A DNA stretch of 64,000 nt, from assembly GCA_016706565.1 (NCBI GenBank), contig JADJJI010000003.1:1-64000 (forward strand). Direction: 5' to 3'. The position numbers were made by a program, and so were the translations under genes. The notes beneath the pieces are model-generated. The model saw only the letters and a list, made by a program, of their open reading frames with translations. It was not told the DNA's origin and did no database searches. The DNA comes from Piscinibacter sp. GTDB taxonomy: Bacteria; Pseudomonadota; Gammaproteobacteria; Burkholderiales; Burkholderiaceae_C. Position 1 is the stretch's first letter. Every line of letters starts with the position of its first letter. Positions 55,249 through 64,000 of the stretch are shown here, one piece after another.

Positions 55249-56116
55249 ATGACTGAACCGCGCCTCGACTCCGTGCAGTGCCTCGGCGCCCGTGGCCTGC
55301 ACCGCATGGCGTACGTCGAATGGGGCGACCCGGCCAACCCGCGCGTGCTGGTGTGCGTGCACGGCCTGGCGCGCCAGGGGCGCGACTTCGACACGCTGGC
55401 GCAATCGCTGAGCACGCACTACCGCGTGGTCTGCCCCGACGTGGTCGGCCGCGGCCGCTCCGACTGGCTGGCCGACCCGGCCGGCTACCAGATCCCCGCC
55501 TACGTGGCCGACATGGTGACGCTGCTGGCGCGGCTGGATGCCGATGAACTGCACTGGGTGGGCACTTCGATGGGCGGGCTGATCGGCCTGGGCCTGGCCG
55601 CGCTGCCGCAGTCGCCGATCCGCAAGCTGGTGCTCAACGATGTCGGGCCGACCATCGAGGCGGCGGCGCTGCAGCGCATCGGCGCCTACCTCGGGCAGCC
55701 GCTGCGCTGGGCCAGCGTGGACGAGGCGGCCGACTACCTGTGGAGCATCTCGGCAGGGCTTCGGCCCGCACACGCGCGAGCAGTGGCTGGCGCTGACCCG
55801 GCCGATGCTCAAGCCCGACGGCGACGGCTTCAAGCTGCACTACGACCCGGCCATCGCCGCGCCGCTGCGCGCCGTCACGCCCGAGATGGCCAAGGCCGGC
55901 GAGGCGATGCTGTGGGCGAGCTACGACGCGCTGCGCTGCCCGACGCTGCTGCTGCGCGGCGCCGACTCCGACCTGCTGTCGAGCGCGACCGCGCAGGCGA
56001 TGACCCAGCGCGGCCCGAAGGCCCGGCTGCACGAGTTCGCCGGCGTTGGCCACGCGCCGACGCTGATCGCGCCTGAGCAGATCGACGTGGTGCGGGAGTT
56101 CCTGCTGGCGCCATGA
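55249..56116 (+). CDS. Alpha/beta-hydrolase (one frameshift)
   Basis: About 288 residues from ATG 55249 (MTEPRLDSVQCLGARGLHRM). Oxyanion region VCVHGLARQGRDF, nucleophile elbow VGTSMGGLIGLG with Ser at GTSMG, and a late catalytic His in FAGVGHAPTL. An extra G near 55758 splits it, with the remainder reading HTREQWLALTRPMLKP. The acid is probably the Asp in LLRGADSDLL. The substrate is not recognisable. bdhA is divergent and relA starts inside its last codons (ATGA), so it may share a transcript with relA. Confidence 0.85.
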
Positions 56117-58387
56117 AGACGAGTCTGCTGGACGCCCGCGAACAGGCGGCGCCCATCGTTCAACTGGCCGACGTGCCGGACGGCTCGGCCGCGTCCCACG
56201 CCGCGGCGGCGCTGCCCGGCGGGGTGGAGGCCGACCTCGCGCCGCTGGAGCGTGCGCGGGCCTTCGCCGAGCCGCTGCTCACCGGCCGCCTTCTCGACAC
56301 CGGCGAAGACGCCGCTGGCCATGCCGAAGGCGTGGCCGCCATCTTGCAGGGCATCGGCGCGGCGCCTTCGATGCGCGCCGCGGCCTACCTCGTCTACGCC
56401 GGCGACTACCTGCAGAAGCCCGAGGAGGTCGTTGCCAAGGCCTTCGGCGAGTCGTATGCCGGATTGGTGAGCCACACGCGGCGGCTGGTGCAGATCCAGC
56501 GTGCCGCGCGCGAGGCGCAGGTCGGCCCCGGGCAGCGCGCCGAGCAGACCGAGCGCGTGCGCAAGATGCTGCTCGCCTTCTCGCGCGACCTGCGCGTGGT
56601 GCTGCTGCGCCTGGCCTCGCGGCTGCAGACGCTGCGCTGGTTCGCGGCCACCAAGAAGGCCTGCCCGCGCGCGCTGGCCGAGGAGTCGATGCAGGTGTTC
56701 GCGCCGCTGGCCAACCGGCTGGGCATCTGGCAGATCAAGTGGGAGCTCGAGGACCTGGCCTTCCGCTTCCTCGAGCCCGAGGCGTACCGGCAGGTGGCGC
56801 AGCTGCTCGACGAGAAGCGTGTCGAGCGCGAGCAGGGCGTCGAGGCGTTTCGCATCGAACTCGGCGCCGAGCTCGCCGCGGCGGGCTTGAAGGCCGAGGT
56901 GCAGGGCCGGCCCAAGCACCTGTACAGCATCTGGAAGAAGATGCAGGGCAAGGGGCTGGACTTCGAGCGCGTCTTCGACGTGCGCGCGCTGCGCGTCATC
57001 GTCGACGACGAGGGGGCCTGCTACGCTGCGCTGGCGCGCGTGCACGAGCGCTACACGCCGGTGCCGGGCGAGTTCGACGACTACATCGCCAAGCCCAAGC
57101 CCAATGGCTACCAGTCGCTGCACACCGTGGTGCTCGACGCCGAGGGCCGCGCCGTCGAGGTGCAGATCCGCACCCGCGCCATGCACGAGCATGCCGAGCA
57201 CGGCGTGGCCGCGCACTGGGCCTACAAGGAGGCGGGCGCCAAGGGATATGCCGGCGTCAGCGCCGGGGGCGACTTCGACGCGCAGATCGCCGAGGCGCGC
57301 AAGGCCGTGCTGCGCCAGCTGCTGGCCTGGGAACGCGACTTCGTCGAACAGGGCGTGCCGGCCGGCGAGGGCGTGTTCGACGACCGCATCTACGTCTTCA
57401 CGCCGCAGGCGGCGGTGGTGGACCTGCCGGCGGGCGCCACGCCGATCGACTTCGCCTACGTGCTGCACACCGACCTGGGCCACCGCTGCCGCGGCGCCAA
57501 GGTCGACGGCGCGATGGTGCCGCTGAACACGCCGCTGAAGAGCGGGCAGACCGTCGAGGTGACGGCGCTCAAGGAAGGCGGCCCGTCGCTCGACTGGCTC
57601 AACGGCGAGCTCGGCTTCCTGCAGAGCCCGCGCAGCAAGGCCAAGGTGCGCGCCTGGTTCAACGCGCTGGCGATGCGCGACACCATCGCACGTGGCCGCG
57701 AGGCGGTCGAGAAGCTGCTGCAGCGCGAAGGCCGCACGGCGATGAAGCTCGACGACCTGGCAACGCAGCTGGGCTTCCGCAACGCCGATGCGCTGTTCGA
57801 GGTGGTCGGCAAGGACGAGTTCTCGCTGCGCAACATCGAGAGCCTGCTGCGCCCGGCCGAGCCGCCGCGCAGCGAGGAAGAGGAGATCGTCGCCCGGCAC
57901 GTGCGCGCGCCGGGGCACGCGCCGCAGGGCGGCGTGCTGGTGGTGGGTGTCGAGTCGCTGCTGACCAGCCTGGCGCGCTGTTGCCGGCCGGCGCCACCCG
58001 ACGGCATCGGCGGCTACGTCACGCGCGGCAAGGGCGTGGCCATCCACCGTGGCGACTGCAGCAACTTCCGCCAGATGGCCTCGCGCTCGCCGGAGCGCGT
58101 GATCGCCGTGGCCTGGGGCGAGCCGCGAGGCGACCGGGCGGCCGTGTACCCGGTGGACGTGCAGATCGAGGCCGACGACCGCCAGGGCCTGCTGCGCGAC
58201 ATCTCCGAGGTCTTCGCCAAGGAGAAGATGAACGTCACCGGCGTGAAGACGCAGACCATCAAGGACGCCCGCGGCGGCACCGGCCTGGATGACCTTCACC
58301 GTGGAGGTGGGTGATGCCTCGCGGCTGGCCCATGTGCTCGGGCTGGTGTCGCGCGTGCCGGGCGTACGTGCCGCGCGGCGCAAGTAG
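56113..58387 (+). CDS. relA: GTP pyrophosphokinase RelA (one frameshift near the 3' end)
   Basis: Stringent-response (p)ppGpp synthetase, about 757 residues. Starts MKTSLLDAREQAAPIVQL. The N-terminal HD domain lacks the catalytic HD/ED motif (YLVYAGDYLQ in place of LLHDxxED), as in RelA proteins without hydrolase activity. The synthetase has GRPKHLYSIWKKMQ and the RelA-type EFDD motif before YIAKPKPNGYQSLHT. A TGS domain (DDRIYVFTPQAAVVDLPAGA) and an ACT domain (VDVQIEADDRQGLLRDISEV) follow. An extra G near 58283 shifts the last 35 codons to a TAG at 58385-58387. Confidence 0.94.
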
Positions 58388-58406
58388 GGGAGCGCCGCGG
58401 GCCTGA

Positions 58407-58412
58407 TATACT
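58407..58412 (+). promoter_or_regulatory. -10 element of the tRNA-Val gene
   Basis: TATACT, extended by an upstream TG (TGATATACT), lies 13 bases before the mature tRNA 5' end. It sits in the 38-base gap after relA. No clear -35 was identified. Confidence 0.55.
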
Positions 58413-58425
58413 GCGAGGCTTCCGT

Positions 58426-58502
58426 AGGCGCGTAGCTCAGCTGGTTAGAGCACCACCTTGACATGGTGGGGGTCGTTGGTTCGAGTCCAATCGCGCCTAC
58501 CA
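58426..58502 (+). tRNA. tRNA-Val (anticodon GAC)
   Basis: 77 bases with an encoded CCA end. The acceptor stem AGGCGCG pairs with CGCGCCT. D arm GCTC...GAGC, anticodon stem CCACC/GGTGG with loop TTGACAT giving anticodon GAC, then a five-base variable loop and T arm with TTCGAGT loop. The discriminator is A. All stems are complete apart from one wobble pair in the T stem. Confidence 0.97.
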
Positions 58503-58525
58503 CGATGCACACCGCACGCATCGTG
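58501..58525 (+). terminator. Stem-loop directly after tRNA-Val
   Basis: CACGATGC and GCATCGTG form an eight-base stem with a nine-base loop. It starts inside the CCA end, and it has no T tract after it. It may be a termination or 3'-processing structure for the tRNA transcript. Confidence 0.4.
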
Positions 58526-58639
58526 AGTGCCCCGGAAGCAGGACCGCCCTTCAGGCGGGAAAACCCCTCCGAGGCCGTTTCGGCCCCCTCACTAGAATCT
58601 TTGTGCCCTGCACAACAAGGTTCCTCTGGAGCGCACCAC

Positions 58640-59239
58640 ATGGCCGCAACCCGTCGCAATGCCAAGGCCTCGAGCGAGACGACGCAGGCCATGCAGCCCG
58701 ACGAGGTGGCCCTGCGCGTGCTCAAGAAGTACCCGAACCGGCGCCTGTACGACACGCAGACGAGCAGCTACATCACGCTGACCGACGTCAAGCAGATGGT
58801 GCTGTCGGGCGAGTCGTTCGTCGTGCGCGACGCCAAGACCGGCGAGGACCTGACGCGCAGCATCCTGCTGCAGATCATCCTGGAAGAAGAAACCGGCGGC
58901 GTGCCGATGTTCTCGACGCAGATGCTGTCGCAGATCATCCGCTTCTACGGCCACGCCATGCAGGGCATGATGGGCTCGTACCTCGAGAAGAACCTGCAGA
59001 CCTTCACCGACATCCAGGCACGCATCGCCGAGCAGTCCAAGGGCCTGTACGACCCGAAGGCGATGAATCCCGAACTGTGGGCGCAGTTCCTCCAGGGCCA
59101 GGCACCCGTGGTTCAGGGTCTGATGGGCAACTACCTCGAGCAGTCGAAGAGCATGTTCCTGCAGATGCAGGAGCAGATGGCCAAGCAAGCCGAGACGCTG
59201 TTCCCGGGCATGGCCGGCTTCGTTCCGCCCAAACGCTGA
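58640..59239 (+). CDS. phaR: Polyhydroxyalkanoate synthesis repressor PhaR
   Basis: 199-residue regulator that binds PHB granules and represses phasin genes. ATG 58640 begins [18 protein letters not shown]. The DNA-binding part has [20 protein letters not shown], and two PHB accumulation-regulatory domains follow ([13 protein letters not shown], then [18 protein letters not shown]). The C-terminal Gln/Met-rich repeat [19 protein letters not shown] is typical. With bdhA nearby it points to PHB storage. rimO starts 43 bases downstream. Confidence 0.95.
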   Translation: MAATRRNAKASSETTQAMQPDEVALRVLKKYPNRRLYDTQTSSYITLTDVKQMVLSGESFVVRDAKTGEDLTRSILLQIILEEETGGVPMFSTQMLSQIIRFYGHAMQGMMGSYLEKNLQTFTDIQARIAEQSKGLYDPKAMNPELWAQFLQGQAPVVQGLMGNYLEQSKSMFLQMQEQMAKQAETLFPGMAGFVPPKR

Positions 59240-59282
59240 GCCGTTCGAGCGGGCACTTGCGGCATCGGCGAAAATCCGCCGC

Positions 59283-60669
59283 ATGACCCAAGACACCGTG
59301 ACACCGCCGGCGGCGGCGCCGAAGATCGGCTTCGTCTCGCTCGGCTGCCCGAAGGCGCTGACCGACTCCGAGCTGATCCTCACGCAGCTGCGCGCCGAGG
59401 GCTACGAGACCAGCAAGACCTTCGCCGGCGCCGACCTGGTGATCGTCAACACCTGCGGCTTCATCGACGATGCGGTGAAGGAAAGCCTGGACACCATCGG
59501 CGAGGCGCTGGCCGAGAACGGCAAGGTCATCGTCACCGGCTGCCTGGGCGCCAAGGCGGGCGACACCGGCGGCAACCTGGTGCGCCAGATGCACCCCAGC
59601 GTGCTCGCCGTCACCGGCCCGCACGCCACGCAGGAGGTGATGGACGCGGTGCACGTGCACGTGCCCAAGCCGCACGACCCTTTCGTCGACCTGGTGCCAG
59701 CGCAAGGCATCAAGCTCACGCCGAAGCACTACGCCTACCTGAAGATCAGCGAAGGCTGCAACCACCGCTGCAGCTTCTGCATCATCCCGAGCATGCGCGG
59801 CGACCTGGTGTCGCGGCCGATCGGCGACGTGCTCGGCGAGGCGCAGCGGCTGTTCGAGTCCGGCGTAAAGGAACTGCTGGTGATCAGCCAGGACACCAGC
59901 GCCTACGGCGTCGACGTCAAGTACCGCACCGGCTTCTGGGACGGCCAGCCGGTGAAGACGCGCATGACCGAGCTGTGCGAGAAGCTCGCGCTGCTGGCCG
60001 ATCGCCACGGCGCCTGGGTGCGGCTGCACTACGTCTACCCGTACCCGCACGTCGACGAGATCCTGCCGCTGATGGCCGGCGGCCGCATCCTGCCCTACCT
60101 GGACGTGCCCTTCCAGCATTCGCACCCCGATGTGCTCAAGCGCATGAAGCGCCCGGCCAGCGGCGAGCGCAACCTCGAGCGGCTTGCAGCGCTGGCGCGA
60201 GGCCTGCCCCGAGCTCGTCGTGCGCAGCACCTTCATTGCCGGCTTCCCCGGCGAGACCGAGGCGGAGTTCGAGCACCTGCTCGACTTCATGCGCGAGGCG
60301 CAAATCGACCGCGCCGGCTGCTTCGCCTATTCGCCGGTGAAAGGCGCGGCGGCCAACGAACTGCCCGGCATGCTGCCGGCCGAACTGCGCGAGGAGCGCC
60401 GCGCGCGCTTCATGGCGGTGGCCGAGCAGGTCTCGGCGGCCAAGCTGGCCGGCCGCGTCGGCGCGACCATGCAGGTGCTGGTCGACCACGCACCGGCGCT
60501 CGGGCGCAAGGGCGGCAGTCGGCCGCAGCTACGCTGATGCGCCGGAGATCGATGGCCGCGTGCGGCTGCTGCCGCCGGAGAAAGCGTCCAAGACCTTGAA
60601 GGTGGGCGAATTCACGCGCGCCCGCATCGTCGCGGCCGAAGGGCACGATCTGGTCGGCATTCCGGTCTG
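59283..60669 (+). CDS. rimO: Ribosomal protein S12 methylthiotransferase RimO (frameshifted)
   Basis: Radical-SAM methylthiotransferase that modifies an Asp of ribosomal protein S12, about 462 residues. ATG 59283 gives [20 protein letters not shown]. The N-terminal cluster cysteines are in [19 protein letters not shown] and TGCLGAKAG. The radical-SAM motif is [18 protein letters not shown]. The TRAM domain closes the protein ([10 protein letters not shown]). An extra T near 60184 and an indel near 60520 break the frame. The stop is TGA 60667-60669. Confidence 0.94.
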
Positions 60670-60676
60670 AGAACGC

Positions 60677-61872
60677 CATGACGCAAAAGAAGAAGCCGAC
60701 CTCGCCACGGCACTGATCCACCACGCCTACGAGCCGCCGGCCGGCTTCGTGGCGCCGCAGCCGGCGGTGCACAAGGCCTCGACGGTGATCTTCCCGGACA
60801 CCGCGGCGCTGCGCGCGCGCAACTGGAAGTCCAAGGCCGGCTACACCTACGGCCTGCACGGCACGCCGACCACCTTCTCGCTCGAGGAGCGCCTGGCCAC
60901 GCTGGAAGGCGGCCTGCACTGCGCTGCTGGTGCCCAGCGGCCTGGCGGCGATCGCGCTGGTCGACATGGCCGTGCTGAAGTCGGGCGACGAGGTGCTGAT
61001 CCCCGACAACGCCTACGGCCCCGGGCAAGGAACTGGCGCGCAACGAACTCGCCGGCTGGGGCGTCACGCATCGCTTCTACGACCCGATGGACCCGGCGTC
61101 GCTGGCAGCGGCGATCGGCCCGGCCACGAAGCTCGTGTGGCTGGAGGCGCCCGGCTCGGTGACGATGGAATTCCCGGACCTGCCGGCGCTGCTGCGCATC
61201 GCGCGCGAGCGCAGCGTGCTCACGGCACTGGACAACACCTGGGGTGCCGGCGTCGCCTTCGACGCCTTCGATCTGGCCGGCGGGCAGGGCGTGGACATCT
61301 GCATGCAGGCGCTGACCAAGTACCCCTCGGGCGGCGGCGACGTGCTCATGGGCTCGGTGACCACGCGCGACGAGGCGCTGCACCTCAAGCTCAAGTTCAC
61401 CCACATGCGCATGGGCTGGGGCGTCGGCGCCAACGACGCCGAGGCGCTGCTGCGCTCGTTGCCTTCGCTGCCGCTGCGCTACGCGGCGCACGATGCCACG
61501 GCGCGCACGCTGGCGCAGTGGTGGGCGACGCAGCCGCAGGTCGTCCAGGTACTGCATCCGGCGCTGCCCGGATCGCCGGGCCATGCCCACTGGAAGGCTG
61601 TCTGCACGCAGGCCGCAGGCCTGTTCTCGGTGGTGTTCGACGAGCGATTCACCGCGAAGCAGGTCGATGCCTTCGTCGATGCGCTGCGCCTGTTCAAGCT
61701 CGGCTATTCGTGGGCCGGGCCGGTGAGCCTGGTGGTGCCCTACGACCTGGCGACGATGCGCGAGCGCCCGGCCTGGAAGGGCACACTGGTGCGCTTCTCG
61801 ATCGGCCTGGAATCGGCCGACGCGCTGATCACAGACTTCGAGCAGGCGCTCGCGGCATCAGGACTTGCTTGA
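60677..61872 (+). CDS. metC: PLP-dependent cystathionine beta-lyase-like enzyme (frameshifted)
   Basis: Cys/Met-metabolism PLP enzyme, about 398 residues, starting at ATG 60677 just after rimO. The first frame fails within 12 codons: one base is missing near 60688 ([12 protein letters not shown] expected). Later indels lie near 60919 and 61025. Family motifs are [47 protein letters not shown] and the PLP-Lys segment [17 protein letters not shown]. The ending [19 protein letters not shown] is typical. A lyase role in methionine synthesis is likely, but it could be a related gamma-lyase. It overlaps smpB convergently by 15 bases. Confidence 0.85.
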
Positions 61873-62316
61873 GACCTTATGCCGCATCAGGCGGCCCTTT
61901 TCCCGGTCCCAGTCCTTCTGCTTCTCGGTGTCGCGCTTGTCGTGCTCGGCCTTGCCCTTGGCCAGCGCGATCTCGGCCTTCACGCGGCCGCCCTTGTAGT
62001 GCAGGTCCAGCGGCACCAGGGTGAAGCCCTTCTGCTCCACCTTGCCGATCAGGCGCCGGATCTCCTCCTTGCGCATCAGCAGCTTCTTGGTGCGGTCGGC
62101 CTCGGGGTGCACGTGGGTCGAGGCGCTGCGCAGCGCGTTGATGCGGCAGCCGATCAGGTACAGCTCGCCGTCGCGGATCACCACGTAGCCGTCGGTCAGC
62201 TGCACCTGGCCGGCGCGGATGGCCTTGATCTCCCAGCCCTCCAGCACCATGCCGGCCTCGTGCCGCTCCTCGATGTGGTAGTCGTAGCGGGCGCGGCGGT
62301 TTTCGGCAATCGACAT
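61858..62316 (-). CDS. smpB: SsrA-binding protein SmpB
   Basis: Partner of tmRNA in rescue of stalled ribosomes, 152 residues. ATG 62314-62316 begins [22 protein letters not shown]. The core is [27 protein letters not shown] and [15 protein letters not shown]. The basic tail ([20 protein letters not shown]) is as expected. It is divergent from ratA. The ssrA gene itself is not seen in the window. Confidence 0.97.
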   Translation of the reverse strand: MSIAENRRARYDYHIEERHEAGMVLEGWEIKAIRAGQVQLTDGYVVIRDGELYLIGCRINALRSASTHVHPEADRTKKLLMRKEEIRRLIGKVEQKGFTLVPLDLHYKGGRVKAEIALAKGKAEHDKRDTEKQKDWDREKGRLMRHKVSSKS

Positions 62317-62345
62317 GTAGGTCCAGATGAGGCCGGTGGCCGCCA

Positions 62346-62365
62346 ATACAATCGGCGCATTGTAT
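62346..62365. promoter_or_regulatory. Palindrome carrying divergent -10 boxes for smpB and ratA
   Basis: ATACAAT, six bases, then ATTGTAT form a perfect seven-base inverted repeat. It contains TACAAT reading towards ratA (62347-62352) and TACAAT reading towards smpB (62359-62364). The second overlaps the ratA start codon. -35 boxes were not identified on either side. Confidence 0.5.
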
Positions 62366-62819
62366 GAAGCACGTGAAGAAGTCGGTCCTGCTGTGGTACT
62401 CGCCGCGCGAGATGTACACGCTGGTCACGGCCGTGCCCGACTACCCGAAGTTCCTGCCCTGGTGCGAGCGCGGCGAGGTACTGGAGCAGCATGAGGGCGG
62501 CATGACGGCGCGCCTGCACCTGGCCTACGCCGGAGTCCGCCATGCTTTCACGACGCGCAATGTCCATGTGGAGGACGCCAGTGTCAAGGTCGATCTGATC
62601 GACGGGCCGTTCTCCTTGCTCGAGGGTCACTGGCACTTCAACCCGCTGGCGATGCCGGGCGACGACGCGGCGCTGGCCTGCCGCATCGAGTTCGAGATGC
62701 GCTACGCCTTCAGCAGCATGCCGCTCGAGGCCGTGCTCAGCCCGGTGTTCGATCGGGTGGCCAACACCTTCGTCGACTCCTTCGTGCGACGCGCCGAGCA
62801 GGTCTATGGCCCGCGCTGA
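62364..62819 (+). CDS. ratA: RatA/COQ10-like START-domain protein
   Basis: 151 residues from ATG 62364 ([20 protein letters not shown]). The SRPBCC/START fold is clear: [48 protein letters not shown] and the C-terminal helix [11 protein letters not shown]. Homologues bind ubiquinone or act on ribosomes; E. coli RatA is reported as a ribosome-association toxin. Downstream rnfH overlaps by 14 bases, matching the conserved smpB/ratA-rnfH neighbourhood. Confidence 0.93.
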   Translation: MKHVKKSVLLWYSPREMYTLVTAVPDYPKFLPWCERGEVLEQHEGGMTARLHLAYAGVRHAFTTRNVHVEDASVKVDLIDGPFSLLEGHWHFNPLAMPGDDAALACRIEFEMRYAFSSMPLEAVLSPVFDRVANTFVDSFVRRAEQVYGPR

Positions 62820-63114
62820 GGCGGTCCGTGTCAGCGTGGCCTACAGCCCGCAGGCGCGCGGCGTCGACGAAACCGAACTGAGCCTGCCCGCCGGGCGCCT
62901 GGCCGACGCGATCCGCGCCAGCGGCGTGCTCGATCGCCACCCGGAGTTGAACCTCGCGCAGGCGAAGCTCGGCATCTGGGGGCGCGTGCAGACGCCCGAG
63001 ACGGTGCTGCGCGAGCGCGACCGGGTGGAGGTCTATCGCCCGCTGCAGGTGGATCCGAAGGAAGCCCGGCGGCTGCGCTACCGGAAGAGGGGCCCGGACC
63101 AGCGCTCGCGCTGA
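62806..63114 (+). CDS. rnfH: RnfH-family ubiquitin-like protein
   Basis: 102 residues from ATG 62806, overlapping ratA. Begins [20 protein letters not shown]. The UPF0125 core is ELSLPAGRLADAIRASGVLD, KLGIWGRVQTPETVLRERDRVEVYRPL, then DPKEARRLRYRKR. Its function is unclear. The name comes from rnf operons, though in most proteobacteria it sits with ratA, as here. It converges with the DUF4124 gene. Confidence 0.92.
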   Translation: MARAEAVRVSVAYSPQARGVDETELSLPAGRLADAIRASGVLDRHPELNLAQAKLGIWGRVQTPETVLRERDRVEVYRPLQVDPKEARRLRYRKRGPDQRSR

Positions 63115-63125
63115 CCGGCGCGGCG

Positions 63126-63629
63126 TTACTTCGCGCAGTCGCTGGCGACCATGTCGCGGGCGCGCTTCATTTCGTCCTCGCGCATCTTGTCGTCGAGGAT
63201 CTCGCGCTCGCCTTTCTCGTTGACGCGCGCCATGCGCATGCCGCTTTCGAGCGACCGCATCTGTTCCCGTGCCCGCTTGCAGTTGTCGGCCTTGGCAGCA
63301 GTGATGCGCTGTTCTTCGGCCTTCTGCTTCTCGGCCTGCTCCTGCTCGGCCTTCTTGCGCTTGGCCTCGAGTTCGGGCTCCTGCGCCTTGGGATTGAGCA
63401 GAGGCGCCGAAGCGGCTGAAGCGGCCGGTGCTGCAGCCAGGGGTGCACCCCGAAGCGCCGTGTTTCCGGGGCGCTGAAGGATGTCCTTCTCGGCCACGCC
63501 GGGCGGCGGCGGCAGGTCGCTGTACTGCATCTGGCCATTGGCGCCGCGCCACTTCCATTGCGCGGCCACCGGCAGTGCCAGCGTGGCGCCGAACAGGGCG
63601 ACTGACAGAACTACGAGGCTACGGCGCAT
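63126..63629 (-). CDS. DUF4124 periplasmic protein
   Basis: 167 residues from ATG 63627-63629 (MRRSLVVLSVALFGATLALPVAA, a cleavable signal peptide). The DUF4124 domain QWKWRGANGQMQYSDLPPPPG follows at once. A long charged coiled-coil (EAKRKKAEQEQAEKQKAEEQ) precedes a Cys-containing C-terminus (ADNCKRARE...VASDCAK) that could form a disulphide. Function unknown. It is divergent from guaB. Confidence 0.85.
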   Translation of the reverse strand: MRRSLVVLSVALFGATLALPVAAQWKWRGANGQMQYSDLPPPPGVAEKDILQRPGNTALRGAPLAAAPAASAASAPLLNPKAQEPELEAKRKKAEQEQAEKQKAEEQRITAAKADNCKRAREQMRSLESGMRMARVNEKGEREILDDKMREDEMKRARDMVASDCAK

Positions 63630-63727
63630 GGCGAAATCAGGCAATGGCATCAGCCTTGCAGTTTACCGGCGCACCGCCGGCGTCAAGTGTCGATTCCGTC
63701 ACAAAGCGTGGCTTCGTGCACGGTCCG

Positions 63728-63733
63728 TATAAT
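63728..63733 (+). promoter_or_regulatory. -10 element of the guaB promoter
   Basis: A perfect TATAAT lies 26 bases upstream of the guaB ATG. The likely -35 position (around 63705-63710) does not match TTGACA well. Leader is about 20 bases. Confidence 0.6.
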
Positions 63734-63759
63734 TCCCTTTTGCGTCTGGAGCTTTCCTC

Positions 63760-64000
63760 ATGCGCCTTCTCGGCAAAGCGCTCACCTTCGACGACGTGTT
63801 GTTGGTGCCCGCCTTCTCCCAGGTCCTGCCGCGCGACACCTCGCTCGCCACCCGCTTTTCCCGCAACATCCGCCTCAACCTGCCGCTGGTGTCCGCCGCC
63901 ATGGACACCGTCACCGAGGCGCGCCTGGCGATCGCCATCGCCCAGGAAGGCGGCATCGGCATCGTGCACAAGAACCTGTCGCCGATGCAGCAGGCCGCCG
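63760..64000 (+). CDS. guaB: IMP dehydrogenase (3' truncated by the window)
   Basis: First committed step of GMP synthesis: IMP to XMP with NAD. Only the first 80 residues are present. ATG 63760 gives [20 protein letters not shown], then [22 protein letters not shown] and [20 protein letters not shown], all matching GuaB. The CBS domains and catalytic Cys loop lie beyond the window. The start is fixed by the family N-terminus and by the promoter just upstream. Confidence 0.96.
   Translation, partial: MRLLGKALTFDDVLLVPAFSQVLPRDTSLATRFSRNIRLNLPLVSAAMDTVTEARLAIAIAQEGGIGIVHKNLSPMQQAA

Noticed and set aside
60500-60760. Riboswitch or attenuator ahead of the metC-like gene
   Set aside because: The interval is filled by the rimO TRAM domain, and the metC start is seven bases after its stop; no leader is available.

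Overview
The window is a chromosomal segment of a very GC-rich betaproteobacterium. The gene set and gene order point to Burkholderiales, most likely the Rubrivivax/Leptothrix/Methylibium side. This placement is inferred from neighbourhoods such as pstSCAB-phoU-phoBR, rpmE-rho-trxA, ffs beside dnaX-ybaB-recR, gloB/methyltransferase/rnhA, smpB/ratA-rnfH ... guaB, and PHB-related genes (bdhA, phaR). No phage, insertion sequence, integrase, plasmid function or CRISPR array was seen.

Layout. 1-6.3 kb: phosphate uptake and its regulation (pstS partial at the left edge, pstC, pstA, pstB, phoU, phoB, phoR). 6.3-8.0 kb: a convergent multi-membrane-span protein, probably a glycosyltransferase. 8.0-10.2 kb: rpmE, rho, trxA on the minus strand. 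10.3-16.2 kb: an AddB-like nuclease and AddA-like helicase-nuclease pair. 16.3-20.7 kb: two adjacent kinase-HDOD proteins, one with an intact Ser/Thr kinase domain and one with a degenerate kinase domain. 20.7-21.2 kb: a poly-G/poly-C tract that looks like failed sequence. 21.3-25.4 kb: the signal recognition particle RNA gene ffs, a divergent PurM-family gene, dnaX, ybaB and recR. 25.4-29.0 kb: mltD, gloB, a methyltransferase and rnhA. 29.1-33.4 kb: an RND efflux adaptor and pump. 33.4-37.1 kb: a ComFB-like protein, nadC, nadA and an unknown protein with a Roadblock-like C-terminus. 37.3-44.5 kb: an accessory metabolic/transport block (AraC regulator, MFS transporter, ThDP enzyme, EamA exporter, Lrp regulator, RraA-like protein, TrpB2). 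44.7-50.1 kb: a TonB-C protein, serB, a DUF4405 protein and mfd. 50.2-53.5 kb: ispD-ispF and an EnvZ/OmpR-type pair. 53.7-58.4 kb: a SIMPL protein, bdhA, an alpha/beta hydrolase and relA. 58.4-64 kb: tRNA-Val(GAC), phaR, rimO, metC-like, smpB, ratA, rnfH, a DUF4124 protein and the start of guaB.

Sequence quality matters here. At least eighteen otherwise conserved genes carry one-base insertions or deletions, usually of a G or C, and the 1-9 kb part is worst. Housekeeping genes such as rho, mfd, pstB and rimO are affected, so I treat these as consensus errors rather than pseudogenes. Each gene is reported over its full reconstructed span.

The most interesting biology is the tandem kinase/pseudokinase-HDOD pair at 16.3-20.7 kb. 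Secondary points are the divergent PurM paralogue next to ffs, the AraC-MFS-ThDP enzyme cluster with repeated CTTGTC sites, a candidate OmpR autoregulatory site, and a symmetric palindrome that seems to carry both -10 boxes of the divergent smpB and ratA genes.
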